The notes beneath the pieces were generated by a model. It saw only the letters and a program-made list of their open reading frames with translations, ran no database searches and was not told where the DNA came from. Positions 15,671 through 25,700 of a DNA stretch of 36,209 nucleotides are shown piece after piece (positions within the stretch are counted from its first letter, which is position 1; each line of letters starts with the position of its first letter). Made by a program: the position numbers and the translations under genes. Location of the stretch: contig JAFQGP010000060.1 of the NCBI GenBank assembly GCA_017415485.1, positions 1 through 36,209 on the forward strand, given 5' to 3'. The DNA is from Clostridia bacterium (GTDB taxonomy: Bacteria > Bacillota > Clostridia > Oscillospirales > CAG-272).

Positions 15671-16105
15671 GGATAAACCTCCTGATTAATAAAAAATCTT
15701 AGAATACGATACGATTTCACTTCCGACAGAACGCAGCGGAAAGTTTTTGAAGATCCTTAAGGAACTTTTTTCAAAAAGTTCCTTAAGTCGCCCTCCGCAG
15801 AGGGCGAAACTCTCTTGTGTGCTTCGAGCCGACTGCGTCCCGCAGGCGGCTCGGAAGGAGTAAAACCTCCCTGCGGGGAGGTTTTACTCCTTCAATCTAA
15901 AATGCATAAAGCCCATTCACAGGGGGTGACAGAGCGCAACACTTCCCTAAAATCGGGAAGTGTTGACTCTGTCCAAAATGCCGAAGCAGAGCTTCGTCAT
16001 TTTGAAGCATAGAAGCAAAAGCTGAAGCTTTTGCATTGAAATGAGGCTCTGCCTCATACTCCGCAAACTTTTGAAAAAGTTTGATCAAAACTTCAAGCTT
16101 GATTA
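15671..16105. other. Long non-coding spacer filled with palindromes
   Basis: No gene is supported. The right edge holds the ribosome-site region of the dehydrogenase gene; the rest is the hairpin cluster at 15756-16082. Small frames here run through palindromic DNA and have no ribosome sites. Confidence 0.7.
15756..16082. repeat. Cluster of nine tandem stem-loops
   Basis: Consecutive inverted repeats: 15756-15787 (15-bp arms), 15789-15806 (7), 15826-15852 (6), 15854-15893 (perfect 18-bp stem, TGCG loop), 15928-15973 (nested 7 plus 10 bp), 15975-16003 (6 plus 6), 16015-16034 (8), 16041-16057 (7) and 16065-16082 (8). Each stem differs in sequence, so this is not a CRISPR array. Several stems carry strong coding-like bases (GGAGTAAAACCTCCC). 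The cluster looks like an assembly of dispersed palindromic units. Confidence 0.75.
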
Positions 16106-17962
16106 TTAATAAGCTCTGACCTCGAAGATAGTAATATTCTCTGCGCCATTGGTCGAATAAATGCAGAACTCAACGCTGTCGCACTCGGTCGACTCGAATT
16201 TATGAACGCAATGACGCTGATGATTGTCGCGAACTTCAATAGTCTTGACGACCTCGCCGCCATTCTTGAAGACGATGTCATAATCCTTGACAAGCTCTGC
16301 GGGAACGCCGGGACGCTGCTGTTCCTGACGCTTGGGTGCCATTGTGACACGGATGGGGTAGTTGAAATCCGACTCAAAGGTCAGAGCAAGCTCGGAGAGA
16401 GTCTTTTTCGAGTCAAATGCCATTGCAAGCACTTCTCCGCCCTCGCGGATTCCGTCGGAGACCCAGCCGTGAGCGTCGTCGCCGAGACGGCGGGAGATGC
16501 CGTCGATGACTTTCGCGGGCTCACAGCCTGCCTTTGCGGAGGATGCGGTGAAGGTCGCGGTGCGCGCGAGGTCGAGGACATCCTCATTCTTGAAGCCGGG
16601 GATGAAGCAGTCGCGGCGGAGGAGGAGCTGCTGGAGCTCGGGAACGTGGGGAGTAAGTCCGCGGGGATCGCAAGCATACTTCGTGCAGAGCGCCGCAGCC
16701 GCGCCGACAGCCTGTCCGCCGACAGCACAGCAACCGATGATACGGGTCGAGCACATTCCGAGCTTGGTCGCGGAGATATTACGTCCCGCCATAAAGAGGT
16801 TCGAGATGTTCTTCGAGTAGTAAGAACGGTAGGGGATCGTGTAAACGCCGTCATAGAAGCGGCAGTCTCCCGAGGGCATTATGTCGGTATCAAGCAGACC
16901 GTGCGGGCAATGAAGGTCAACGCACCAGCCGCCGTAAGCCACCGCGTCCTCGAAGATGCGGTTGTCGAGAATATCGGTCTCGTTGAGTATATAATCGCCC
17001 ATCAAACGGCGCGATTCGCGCGTGCCGGGGAGCATTCCGACCCATTCGAGCTCGTGATTCTCCGCGCCGTGGTCGCCGCCGTTCTTGATGTGATCCCAAA
17101 CGCCGTAAAGCGACGCAACAAGCTCGTCGCGGATGTTTTCATAATCGGTGATGATGTCGTCCTTGTCGCCCATCAGCTCGATCCAGAAATAGCCGTAATC
17201 AACTCCGCGCGCCGAAACGCCGCCGCACTGCTCGTTCTTTTCGGGGTCCTTGCAGCTCGAGTAGTCGACCTTGTGGTTAGCGCAATGCATACGGAAGCGC
17301 AGATCGTGCTCGGTGTACTTCTTGGCGAACGAGGGGGGAGTGAACTTGACGGGATGACCCATATTTCTTGCGCGGAAGAAGATGGTGTTGCCCATTCGCT
17401 CGTTGTTTCCCGCCTCGGGCGCGTCGATCTCGCCGGTTTCAGCCTTCGATTCGCTTCCCTGACGGTATTCGGCACCCGCATAGTATCCGAGCGTGCCGTT
17501 TCCGGTGCAGTCTGCGAAGAGCGGAGCGGTCAGGCGGTAGCGCATCTCGGTCGTCTCCTGAACGCAGAGCGCGGCGGTGATGCGGTCGCCCTCGGTCTCG
17601 CAGTCGTAAAGTACGGTGTTATAGTAAACAGTAAGATTTTCGGTATTTTTTGCCGCCTCAAAGAGGATCATATCCCAGATCGAGTAGGAAAAATGCTCGT
17701 TGCGCGCCTTGTTTTCGAGCATCAGCTCGTAAAGCAGACCGCTTTCGGCAAAATCGGGCTTTTCCATACCGTGATCGGCACCCGAAATATGCACTCTGAT
17801 CTCGCTCGATGCATTGCCGCCAAGGACGGGACGAGCGTGAACAAGCGCAGTCTTCGCGCCCGAGCGCGCAGCTTCGATAGCTGCACAAACGCCCGACATT
17901 CCGCCGCCGACAACGATGAAATCGTATGATCTTTCGGCAAATCTTTCTGCAATTCTCTTCAT
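16106..17962 (-). CDS. FAD-dependent oxidoreductase with C-terminal discoidin-like domain
   Basis: 618 aa, no signal peptide. The N-terminus has an FAD-binding Rossmann motif VVGGGMSG (17-24) followed by LGGNASSEIR (47-56), the hallmark of the FAD_oxidored (PF12831-type) family. LFADCTGNGTLGYYAGAEY (second nucleotide-binding region) and NLFMAGRNISATKLG with GCCAVGGQAVG near 405-435 complete the flavin fold. From about residue 465 a beta-rich region resembles an F5/8 type C (discoidin-like) domain, typical of carbohydrate-linked proteins. The substrate is unknown; relatives sit in glycan-use loci. GGAGG precedes the ATG by about 11 nt, and a consensus promoter with an embedded palindrome lies upstream. 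Confidence 0.87.
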   Translation of the reverse strand: MKRIAERFAERSYDFIVVGGGMSGVCAAIEAARSGAKTALVHARPVLGGNASSEIRVHISGADHGMEKPDFAESGLLYELMLENKARNEHFSYSIWDMILFEAAKNTENLTVYYNTVLYDCETEGDRITAALCVQETTEMRYRLTAPLFADCTGNGTLGYYAGAEYRQGSESKAETGEIDAPEAGNNERMGNTIFFRARNMGHPVKFTPPSFAKKYTEHDLRFRMHCANHKVDYSSCKDPEKNEQCGGVSARGVDYGYFWIELMGDKDDIITDYENIRDELVASLYGVWDHIKNGGDHGAENHELEWVGMLPGTRESRRLMGDYILNETDILDNRIFEDAVAYGGWCVDLHCPHGLLDTDIMPSGDCRFYDGVYTIPYRSYYSKNISNLFMAGRNISATKLGMCSTRIIGCCAVGGQAVGAAAALCTKYACDPRGLTPHVPELQQLLLRRDCFIPGFKNEDVLDLARTATFTASSAKAGCEPAKVIDGISRRLGDDAHGWVSDGIREGGEVLAMAFDSKKTLSELALTFESDFNYPIRVTMAPKRQEQQRPGVPAELVKDYDIVFKNGGEVVKTIEVRDNHQRHCVHKFESTECDSVEFCIYSTNGAENITIFEVRAY

Positions 17963-17995
17963 TATAATAGAACCTCCAAAACTATATCAGTTTAA

Positions 17996-18024
17996 TTATA
18001 TCACTTATGGTTACCATTGTCAAC
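17996..18024 (-). promoter_or_regulatory. Consensus promoter for the FAD oxidoreductase gene
   Basis: Minus-strand TTGACA (18019-18024), 17-bp spacer, TATAAT (17996-18001): both boxes match consensus exactly. Confidence 0.85.
18008..18018. promoter_or_regulatory. Palindromic operator candidate inside the promoter spacer
   Basis: ATGGTTACCAT reads as a 5+1+5 palindrome exactly between the -35 and -10 boxes. A protein bound here would block RNA polymerase, so it suits a repressor. It loosely recalls LacI-type half sites; the regulator is not in the window as far as I can tell. Confidence 0.5.
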
Positions 18025-18071
18025 ACTTTTGCAAATAAACTATTCCTTTATTTCCCTCAATCAAAAAACTA

Positions 18072-18100
18072 TTGACAAGGGCGCGCCGATATTATATAAT
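18072..18100 (+). promoter_or_regulatory. Consensus promoter for the first LRR lipoprotein
   Basis: TTGACA (18072-18077), 17-bp spacer, TATAAT (18095-18100); both boxes are perfect. It is divergent from the FAD-gene promoter. Confidence 0.85.
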
Positions 18101-18108
18101 TGTAGTGA

Positions 18109-18129
18109 GAAGAAGGCTGATGATTCTTC
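18109..18129 (+). promoter_or_regulatory. 5'-terminal leader hairpin (copy 1)
   Basis: GAAGAA (18109-18114) pairs with TTCTTC (18124-18129) around a GGCTGATGA loop, only a few nt from the predicted transcript start. A matching stem with the same loop core occurs before the second LRR lipoprotein gene (29289-29305). Confidence 0.45.
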
Positions 18130-18152
18130 GACTTACACTCAAGGAGAAAAAT

Positions 18153-21100
18153 ATGAAAAAAATAAACATTACCTTAATTATGCTGCTCGCGCTGGTGCTT
18201 GTGTTTACAGGCTGCCGCGGCGAGGGCGGCGAGGACACGACAGCTCCCCCGACCATCACCGAATCCCCAACGGTAACGACTTCGCCCGAAACATCCGCCG
18301 AAGAAACCACTTCCGTACCCGAAACCACGGAATGCCAACATTATAGCTATGTAACCGAGGAAATTACGGCATCCTGCGCAGACGCGCAAGCATTCGCCAA
18401 TTCTCATTGCATTGCCTGCGGCTACAGTTGGAGCGTGCCCGTAACTCCTCCCGCGCATAACTACGTCGACGGTGTATGCAAGGGTTGCGGCAACGCTCTG
18501 TGGTCGCTCGGTCTCGAATTCCGCACTTTTGCCGACTACGCGGTAGTCGTCGGAATCGGCGCTTGCGAAGACAGCGAAGTTATAATTCCCGCGACTTACA
18601 ACGGCTTACCCGTTACCGAGATATGGGATAGAGCGTTTTATCAAGTGAAAAATATGACCTCCGTCACGATCCCCGAGGGCGTGACATATATCGAGAGCGA
18701 AGCGTTCCTTAACTGTCCCGATCTGCGTGAGATCCATCTTCCCGCCTCGCTTGAAAACGTCACGGGAAGCCTGAGCATCGGATTTATGAACTGCTCTGCG
18801 CTCGAGTTCATCGAGATTGCCGAGAGCAATGCCAAATATTACGTTGCCGACAACTGCCTGATAGAAAAAGCTACAGGCAAGCTGATCCTCGCCGGCGGGA
18901 AGACCCAACATCTCGCAATCGGAATAAAATCCATCGGCGCGCACGCATTTTCGGGAAATCTTTTGCTTAAATCGCTCAATATCCCCGAGGGCGTGACAGA
19001 TATTCACACCTCCGCATTCGAGGGTTGCACGAATCTTGCAAGCATTACGCTTCCGAAAACGCTGAAAACGATCCGTCAGTCGGCGTTCAAGGGATGCACC
19101 GTGCTCACCTCGATTGTCATCCCCGACTCGGTCACCGAGATATATAACGCCGCATTTTCGGATTGCAAAAATCTGAAAAACGTAACGCTTTCAAAGAATC
19201 TTACCCTGATCGACAGCGAAGCCTTCAAGGATTGCGCGATCGAGGGCATTGAGATCCCCGCGGGAGTCAAAGAGCTCGGCGCGGCTTTCTCGGAGTGCGA
19301 AAAGCTCAAAAGCGTCACCCTCCCCGAGAGCTTCGAGCGCTTCGTCGGTCACACATTCGCGGGTTGCACCGAACTCGAAAGCATCAACCTGCCCGCGAGC
19401 CTCAACCATTTGGGCTTTTTCACCTTCAAAAACTGCGCCGCGCTAAAAGAACTGAATTTCGGCGGCACGGTTTCCGAATGGAATGCCGTTTATAAGCAGG
19501 AAAGTTGGAACGATGACGCGGCGTTTGTTTCAGTCAATTGCTCGGACGGCGAAGTCAAGCTCTACGCCGACGCCGCGGACGGCGGAAGCGCAGGTCTTGA
19601 ATACAAGATCGACGGCTACGGCGCGATGCTCGTCAGTATCGGTAACTGCACCGACAAAAACATCGTGATCGCGCCCACTTTCGGCGGCATGGCAGTCACG
19701 AGGATAGATGCATCCGCATTTTCGGGCTGCGACTTTATCGAATCCGTCGTCATTCCCGATGGCGTGACGATCATTAGTGACGAGGCTTTCTATCTCTGCA
19801 AAAATCTGAAAAAGGTCACGCTTCCGAGCACGCTCGATATCATCGGCTCTTGGGCGTTTGCAAACTGCGAAAAGCTTGAAAAAATCGCGATTCCAAACGG
19901 AATTATGATAATCGAGCCACGCGCCTTCAGCGATTGCGTCAAGCTTTCCTCTCTGACTTTGGGCAAAGAGCTTGAACGCATCGAGGAAAACGCTTTTATG
20001 AACTGCTCGTCGCTAAAATCGGTAACAATTCCGTCGAAGGTCATATATTTCGGCAACTCGGCATTTTCGGGCTGCTCATCCCTCGAGAAAGCAACCTTGA
20101 CCAAAGGCATCGAAATGATCGGCGATGCGGTGTTTGCCGATTGCCCCAAGCTTACTGCGATAAATTTCACAGGCAAGATCGCCGATTGGGAAAAGCTCGT
20201 TCCCTCACCGCGCTGGATGAAGGGCTCCTCGATCGAGCGCGTGATCTGCTCGGACGGCGACGCGAGGTTGAAGGACAGCTTTGACGGCACACCCGGTCTG
20301 ACTTACCGTATCGCAAAGGACGGCAAAAGCGCGTTCCTTGCGGGAATCGGCGTATTTTCAGGCAGTGAGATCGTCGTTGCGACCGAATTCAACGGTCTTC
20401 CCGTGACCTCGATCGCCTACCGCGTTATAAACAACGCTCCGAATCTGACAAGCATTCATATATCAAAAACCGTCACCGATCTGCCAAAAGAGCTGTTTTA
20501 TCAGTGCGACAAGATCCTTTCGCTGACGGTCGATCCCGAAAATCCCGTCTATATGAGCGAGGGCAACTGCATCATTGAGCGAAAGACGGGCAAGCTTCTT
20601 TACGGTTGCAACGGAAGCGTGATTCCCGACGGCGTGAATATAATCGGCGAATCGGCATTTGCATCCTGCACTTCGCTTACGTCGCTGACCGTCCCCGAGG
20701 GTGTCGAGGTCATTGAACCCCGCGCGTTTTCGGTCTGCACTGCACTTTCATCGATAACGCTTCCCGATAGCCTTGTGAGCGTCGGCGAGTTTGCGTTTTC
20801 CAACAGCACATCGCTCGAAAGCATCACTTTCGGCAGCAAGGTCAAAACGATCGACAGCAGTGCGTTCAGCGGATGCACCGGGCTGAAAAAGGTAGATCTT
20901 CCCGACACGGTAACGCTCGGTCGAAGCGTTTTCCAAAACTGCTCGTCGCTTAAAAGCATAAAGCTCCCCGCGGCTCAGACCTCGCTCTGCGGCACCTTCT
21001 TCGGCTGTTCCTCACTTGAAAGCGTTATTCTGCCCGAAAAGCTGACTTCTCTTCTCGGCAACACCTTCAGTGGTTGCACCTCTCTCGGCAGCATCACGCT

Positions 21101-22022
21101 TCCCGCAAGCGTGAGAGAGATCAACGGCAGTGAATTTAAGGATTGCGTATCTCTCACCGACTTCACCTTTGGCGGCACGGTTGCCGAGTGGAATGCGATT
21201 TTCAAGCAGTATTGGAAGGAAGGTGCGCCATTCAATACGGTGAAATGCTCGGACGGCACCGTGCGCGCGGATGAGGTCGATGAGTATGAAGCCATCGAGA
21301 TCGCGCGCGAATACTGGAAAGACATCATATCGGACGGCTGTTTTGTCAGCATAAAGCGTTACCCCACACATGAAGAGCCCTGCTTTACCGTCGTTCTTGC
21401 ACGCAAAAACGATGCGGGCAGATATCCGATAGAAACCGAGATCCTGATCGACCGCGCTACGGGCAATATCACGCATCCGGACTATTCCTATCCCGATATT
21501 CCCACGGCGATAATGGATGCGCTTATGAACAGAAGCACTCTCACTTTCACCAATCACGAGGGCACGAACGATGCGTATTTCAAGGATATCTTCCTTTGGG
21601 CGGACCATTTCGGTGCGACAACCGAGACCTTCTCCTATTCCGTATGCGATCTTGATTCGGACGGAGAGAAAGAGGTTATCCTTTTGACCGGCGGTAACAC
21701 CGTCATTCTCCGTGTATTTGGCGAAAAGGTCTACGGCAAAGAATACCCGAACAACGCCATCCCCGTGCTTTTCAGCGACGGAAGCTATACTTACTACGTA
21801 AATGCGGGAATTAAGGAATACACCTCGATGATAACCTTTGACGGAGCAGAGACCAAGAGCGTAACTATTCTGCTTCATGACCGCGGCAAGCAAAAGTATT
21901 ACGTTGAAGGCAGAGAGGTCACGCAGGCAGAATACAAAGCCCGCGAGGCACTTCTCTCAACAGAAAAGCTTGAATTTGAACCGCTCGATCTCTATCCGTT
22001 GGAAATTTATCCTCCAAATTAA
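18153..22022 (+). CDS. BspA-like LRR lipoprotein 1 with zinc-ribbon-like N-terminus
   Basis: 1289-aa surface lipoprotein. The signal peptide ends VFTG-Cys21; a Thr/Ser/Glu/Pro-rich stalk follows. Residues 61-112 hold a Cys/His cluster (Cys61, His63, Cys75, Cys86, Cys89, His102, Cys109, Cys112) that resembles paired zinc-ribbon half-sites. About 120-1040 is LRR_5/BspA repeat (units like AFSGCSSLE plus IP.GV..I) in three blocks. Each block opens with a GLEY-type beta unit and the first two close with a GT-x-EWN ... CSDG unit. About 1040-1289 has a PepSY-like segment (AIEIAREYW), an acidic DLDSDGEKEV calcium-like loop and a tail shared with the other LRR proteins here. BspA-type proteins generally bind host or matrix ligands. 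AAGGAG 6 nt before the ATG and the promoter fix the start; an upstream frame from 18072 overlaps the promoter. Confidence 0.9.
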   Translation: MKKINITLIMLLALVLVFTGCRGEGGEDTTAPPTITESPTVTTSPETSAEETTSVPETTECQHYSYVTEEITASCADAQAFANSHCIACGYSWSVPVTPPAHNYVDGVCKGCGNALWSLGLEFRTFADYAVVVGIGACEDSEVIIPATYNGLPVTEIWDRAFYQVKNMTSVTIPEGVTYIESEAFLNCPDLREIHLPASLENVTGSLSIGFMNCSALEFIEIAESNAKYYVADNCLIEKATGKLILAGGKTQHLAIGIKSIGAHAFSGNLLLKSLNIPEGVTDIHTSAFEGCTNLASITLPKTLKTIRQSAFKGCTVLTSIVIPDSVTEIYNAAFSDCKNLKNVTLSKNLTLIDSEAFKDCAIEGIEIPAGVKELGAAFSECEKLKSVTLPESFERFVGHTFAGCTELESINLPASLNHLGFFTFKNCAALKELNFGGTVSEWNAVYKQESWNDDAAFVSVNCSDGEVKLYADAADGGSAGLEYKIDGYGAMLVSIGNCTDKNIVIAPTFGGMAVTRIDASAFSGCDFIESVVIPDGVTIISDEAFYLCKNLKKVTLPSTLDIIGSWAFANCEKLEKIAIPNGIMIIEPRAFSDCVKLSSLTLGKELERIEENAFMNCSSLKSVTIPSKVIYFGNSAFSGCSSLEKATLTKGIEMIGDAVFADCPKLTAINFTGKIADWEKLVPSPRWMKGSSIERVICSDGDARLKDSFDGTPGLTYRIAKDGKSAFLAGIGVFSGSEIVVATEFNGLPVTSIAYRVINNAPNLTSIHISKTVTDLPKELFYQCDKILSLTVDPENPVYMSEGNCIIERKTGKLLYGCNGSVIPDGVNIIGESAFASCTSLTSLTVPEGVEVIEPRAFSVCTALSSITLPDSLVSVGEFAFSNSTSLESITFGSKVKTIDSSAFSGCTGLKKVDLPDTVTLGRSVFQNCSSLKSIKLPAAQTSLCGTFFGCSSLESVILPEKLTSLLGNTFSGCTSLGSITLPASVREINGSEFKDCVSLTDFTFGGTVAEWNAIFKQYWKEGAPFNTVKCSDGTVRADEVDEYEAIEIAREYWKDIISDGCFVSIKRYPTHEEPCFTVVLARKNDAGRYPIETEILIDRATGNITHPDYSYPDIPTAIMDALMNRSTLTFTNHEGTNDAYFKDIFLWADHFGATTETFSYSVCDLDSDGEKEVILLTGGNTVILRVFGEKVYGKEYPNNAIPVLFSDGSYTYYVNAGIKEYTSMITFDGAETKSVTILLHDRGKQKYYVEGREVTQAEYKAREALLSTEKLEFEPLDLYPLEIYPPN

Positions 22023-22038
22023 CCAAACTTAATACAAA

Positions 22039-22071
22039 GAGGCTGAGCTAATTACAAATGTGCTCAGCCTC
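22039..22071 (+). terminator. Stem-loop after LRR lipoprotein 1
   Basis: GAGGCTGAGC (22039-22048) pairs with GCTCAGCCTC (22062-22071), 13-nt loop. The tail GAATGTTTA is a weak U-tract, so termination may be partial. Confidence 0.55.
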
Positions 22072-22096
22072 GAATGTTTAGTTACGTGTTTTTTCG

Positions 22097-22125
22097 TTGA
22101 CAAATCACAACTTTTATGATAATAT
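22097..22125 (+). promoter_or_regulatory. Promoter of the first ECF sigma operon
   Basis: TTGACA (22097-22102), 17-bp spacer, TAATAT (22120-22125), giving a leader of about 100 nt. The leader contains a GTGAAG/CTTCAC palindrome directly before the ribosome site. Confidence 0.75.
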
Positions 22126-22231
22126 GTTTATAGATCAAAAAATTTTTCAACTTTTTTTCAAAACCCTGCAACCAAGTCCCGTTTTTTGGTTACTTGTTAA
22201 GTGAAGGGACTTCACGAAAGGAGGCGAACTT

Positions 22232-22789
22232 ATGACAGACGAAAGAATCATTGAGATGCTTTTTAATCGCGATGAGGCGGCGCTTGGCGAGATCGAGAAG
22301 AAATATTCGGCTTTTTGCCACACGGTGGCGGCGAATATTCTTGCCATCCGTGAGGATCGCGAGGAGTGCGTCAACGACGTGCTGCTTGCGCTCTGGAACG
22401 CCATTCCGCCCGAGCGTCCCGAAAGTCTGAAAGCGTACATTTCAAGAATAGTTCGCAATATTGCATACAACAAAACGAGGGCAATGGGCACCTGGAAGAG
22501 ATGCGCGAGCTTTTTGACGGTGGGGGACGAGTTCCTTGAGACCATTCCCGACACCGCGGACCTCGCCGAGCAATTCGAGGCTTCGCGCGCGGGCGAGATC
22601 ATCAACGATTTTCTCGCTTCTCTTCCCGCGCACGAGCGCCAGGTCTTTGTTCTTCGCTATTATTTCGGCGAGAGCGTCAACAACGTTGCCGAGGATATGG
22701 ATTTCTCGGTCAGCAAGGTCAAGTCGCTTTTGATGCGCACGCGCCAGCGTCTTGCGCAGAGGCTCGGAAAGGAGGGGATCATCGTATGA
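22232..22789 (+). CDS. ECF-type RNA polymerase sigma factor 1
   Basis: 185-aa group 4 sigma factor. The region-2 core spans about 20-85 (EDREECVNDVLLALWNAIPP, then LKAYISRIVRNIA), and region 4 spans about 125-180 (LPAHERQVFVLRYYFGESV, then VAEDMDFSVSKVKSLLMRTR). It would direct RNA polymerase to a small set of promoters and is expected to be held by a membrane partner. It overlaps the next gene by four bases (ATGA), the usual layout for sigma/anti-sigma pairs. An AGGAGG site precedes the ATG. It is about 66% identical to the second sigma factor at 34116 by hand count. The sigma-A-like promoter upstream does not itself show autoregulation. Confidence 0.93.
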   Translation: MTDERIIEMLFNRDEAALGEIEKKYSAFCHTVAANILAIREDREECVNDVLLALWNAIPPERPESLKAYISRIVRNIAYNKTRAMGTWKRCASFLTVGDEFLETIPDTADLAEQFEASRAGEIINDFLASLPAHERQVFVLRYYFGESVNNVAEDMDFSVSKVKSLLMRTRQRLAQRLGKEGIIV

Positions 22790-25700
22790 AACGGGAGAAG
22801 AATTACAAAACCGCAAGGCTGATCGAGGCACTTGAATACATCGACGTCCGCTTCATCGAGGAAGCCGCCGAGAAGATCAAGCCCCGCCCGACGGGTCAGG
22901 CGTTTTACGGCAAGCCGAGCCGCAGCAAGGCTCTGCGCCAGTTCCTCGCGCTTGCAGCCTGCGTGCTGCTTCTGAGCGCCGCCATCCCCGCAATAACCTA
23001 TCTTGCGAACCATCTGCCAGACATCGTCGCATTCTTCATCGGCGACGAAACCACCGGCACCGACCCCGAACTGACCCACCCCGAGACCCCGCCGACCGAA
23101 ACGTCGCGAGCTCCCGAGACCACGGTCAACACCGACCCCGAAACCACCGCTCCCCTCTACGACGGCACGACCGCCGAGCCCGAACCCGAGCACAACGGAA
23201 GCTATGGCCTTGAATACAAGATGAACGAGGACGGAAAGAGCGCGATGCTCTTCCATCGCGGAATATGCACGGATGAAAACGTCATCGTCGCCTCTGTCTG
23301 GAACGGCGTACCCGTAACTATCATAGGCGAAGCCGCATTTGCCGATTATATCAAATATAAGACCATAACGATTCCTGAAAGCGTAACGGCGATAGATATG
23401 CGCGCCTTCAAGAACTGCACGGGGCTTGAAAGTGTCGTGCTTCACGACGGCATCTCTTACATCGGCGCAGACGCCTTTGAGAACTGTGTTTCGCTTACGG
23501 AGATCACCCTCCCGAAGTCGCTCGAATGGATCCAGACCGGACTTTTTGCGAATTGCATCAATCTCCAAAAGGTTATTATCGGAAACGAAGTCGAAAGAAT
23601 CGTTTTTGGTGCCTTTTACGATTGTTCCGCTCTGCGCGAGCTCCATTACCTCGGCACAAAGGCAGAATGGAACAAGATCCAAAAGGACTTGGATTGGAAT
23701 GCAAAGAGCGCGATTACCGTAGTCCATTGCTCCAACGGCGATGTTGAAATTACACCTTATAATGCCGATGAACCCGAATACGACGGCTCGCGCGGGCTTG
23801 AGTATAAGGTAAACAACGATGGTAAAACCGCCTCGCTTTTCGGGATCGGAACCTGTACCGATACCGAGATCGTTGTCGCTTCCACCTATAACAGTTTACC
23901 CGTTACGGAAATATTCTACAATGCTTTCAACGGTAATTCGCAGATAGTCAGCGTTATCATACCCGAGAGCGTTACCTTTATAGAAGAACGCGCATTCGCA
24001 AACTGCAGTTCTCTCCAAAGAATAACGCTCCCCTCCGGCTTAAAAAATTTCGGCGAAGCTGAAACCTTCAAAAACTGCACCTCTCTCAAAACCATTGTTC
24101 TGCCCGACGGTATGAATTATCTCGGCGTAGAGACCTTCAAGGGTTGCACTTCTCTTGAAAGTATTGTTATGAAGGGGGTCGGAAGCATCGATATAAGTGC
24201 TTTTGAAGATTGTACCAAACTTAACAATATAGTTATTTCCGGAAAATGCATAGAAATATCGCATTCCGCCTTCAAGAATTGCAGCTCGCTTACAAATTTT
24301 TCATTTGACGGTACTGTAAACGAGTGGTTGAAGCTTGCCAAAGAAGATGAATGGAGCGAAGGCTGCCCCTTCACCGTCATCCATTGCTCCGACGGTGACG
24401 TTGATCTGATCGAATACGACGGCAGTGTTGGACTTGAATACAGCATCGGCGGCAATGCCGAAATAGGTCGGTATATGACTCTTGACGGTATCGGAACCTG
24501 CACAGATGTCGACATTGTTGTTGCTTCATATTACAAGGGCTATCCCGTCAAGTATATCGAGCAAGGTGCTTTTTACGGGCAGACTCAAATAAAAAGTATA
24601 AGGCTCTCTGACACCGTGGAGAGAATCGACTCCCAAGCTTTCCGCAATTGCACCTCTCTTGAAAGTATATATATCGGATCAGGCTTCAGAGAATTCAATA
24701 GCAATGCTTTCTGGGGCTGCGGTAATATTTCTAAAATAGAGATCGATCCCGACAACAAGTTTTTTGAGGGAGTTAACTGCATTATTGAAAAAAGCAGAAA
24801 AGCACTCGTTCGCGGTTGCAGAACCACCGTTATTCCCGCCGACGGAAGCGTCACACGTATCGACGGTCTTGCATTTATCGATGTTCACGGTTTGACCTCT
24901 ATCACTATTCCCGAAGGAGTTACTTCCCTCGGAGAAGATGCCTTCAGCGGCTGCCCCGATCTCAAGAGCATACATTTTTCAAGCACTGTAAACTCTTTTG
25001 AGCTTGTTTCCGTAATGGGCTGCGATGCTCTTGAAGTCATAACGGTAGACTCGAAGAATCCGAGGTTCTATTCATCGGGCAACTGCGTTATAGAAAAAGA
25101 GACCGGCACGCTCTTCCTCGGATGCGGAGGGAGCGTGATCCCGAATGACGGAAGCATCAAAAAGATCGGTTATTATGCGTTCGGAAGTAACGATTCGCTT
25201 ACCAATATTGTGATACCCAATGGTGTAACGCATATAGACGGCTATGCATTTGCGGGCTGCGCGGGCTTAAAGGAGATCATCCTCCCTGACAGTGTTACAC
25301 GGGTTGGATTCGGCGTTTTCAGCGGTTGTTCGAGCCTTGAAAGATTCGAATTCAGTGAAAACACAAAGACGATAGGAAGCTGGGTGTTTGATAACTGCGT
25401 AAATCTGCGCGAAGTGAAAATGCCCAAGTACGGAAGCATCGGCGAGGGCGTTTTCAGCGGTTGTTCGAACCTTGAAAGCATCGTCATTCCGATCGGTCAG
25501 GATATTCTCCACATAGGAACATTCTCTGCGTGTATTAATCTTAAATCCGTCGTTCTTCCTGACACGCTGACACAGATACACAGTCCTTTCCCCGACTGTA
25601 CCTCGCTCAAAAGCATAACGATCCCCGCAGGTGTAACTATCATAGAAAATCAGGCATTTATTGGCTGCACCTCTCTTACTGAGTTCAATTTCAAGGGCAC

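Noticed and set aside
15756-16082. CRISPR array or integron attC sites
   Set aside because: Stems all differ in sequence and spacing, and there is no cas gene or integrase nearby.
16202-17929. 575-codon plus-strand open frame
   Set aside because: It is antisense to the FAD oxidoreductase and lacks a start signal or recognisable domain.
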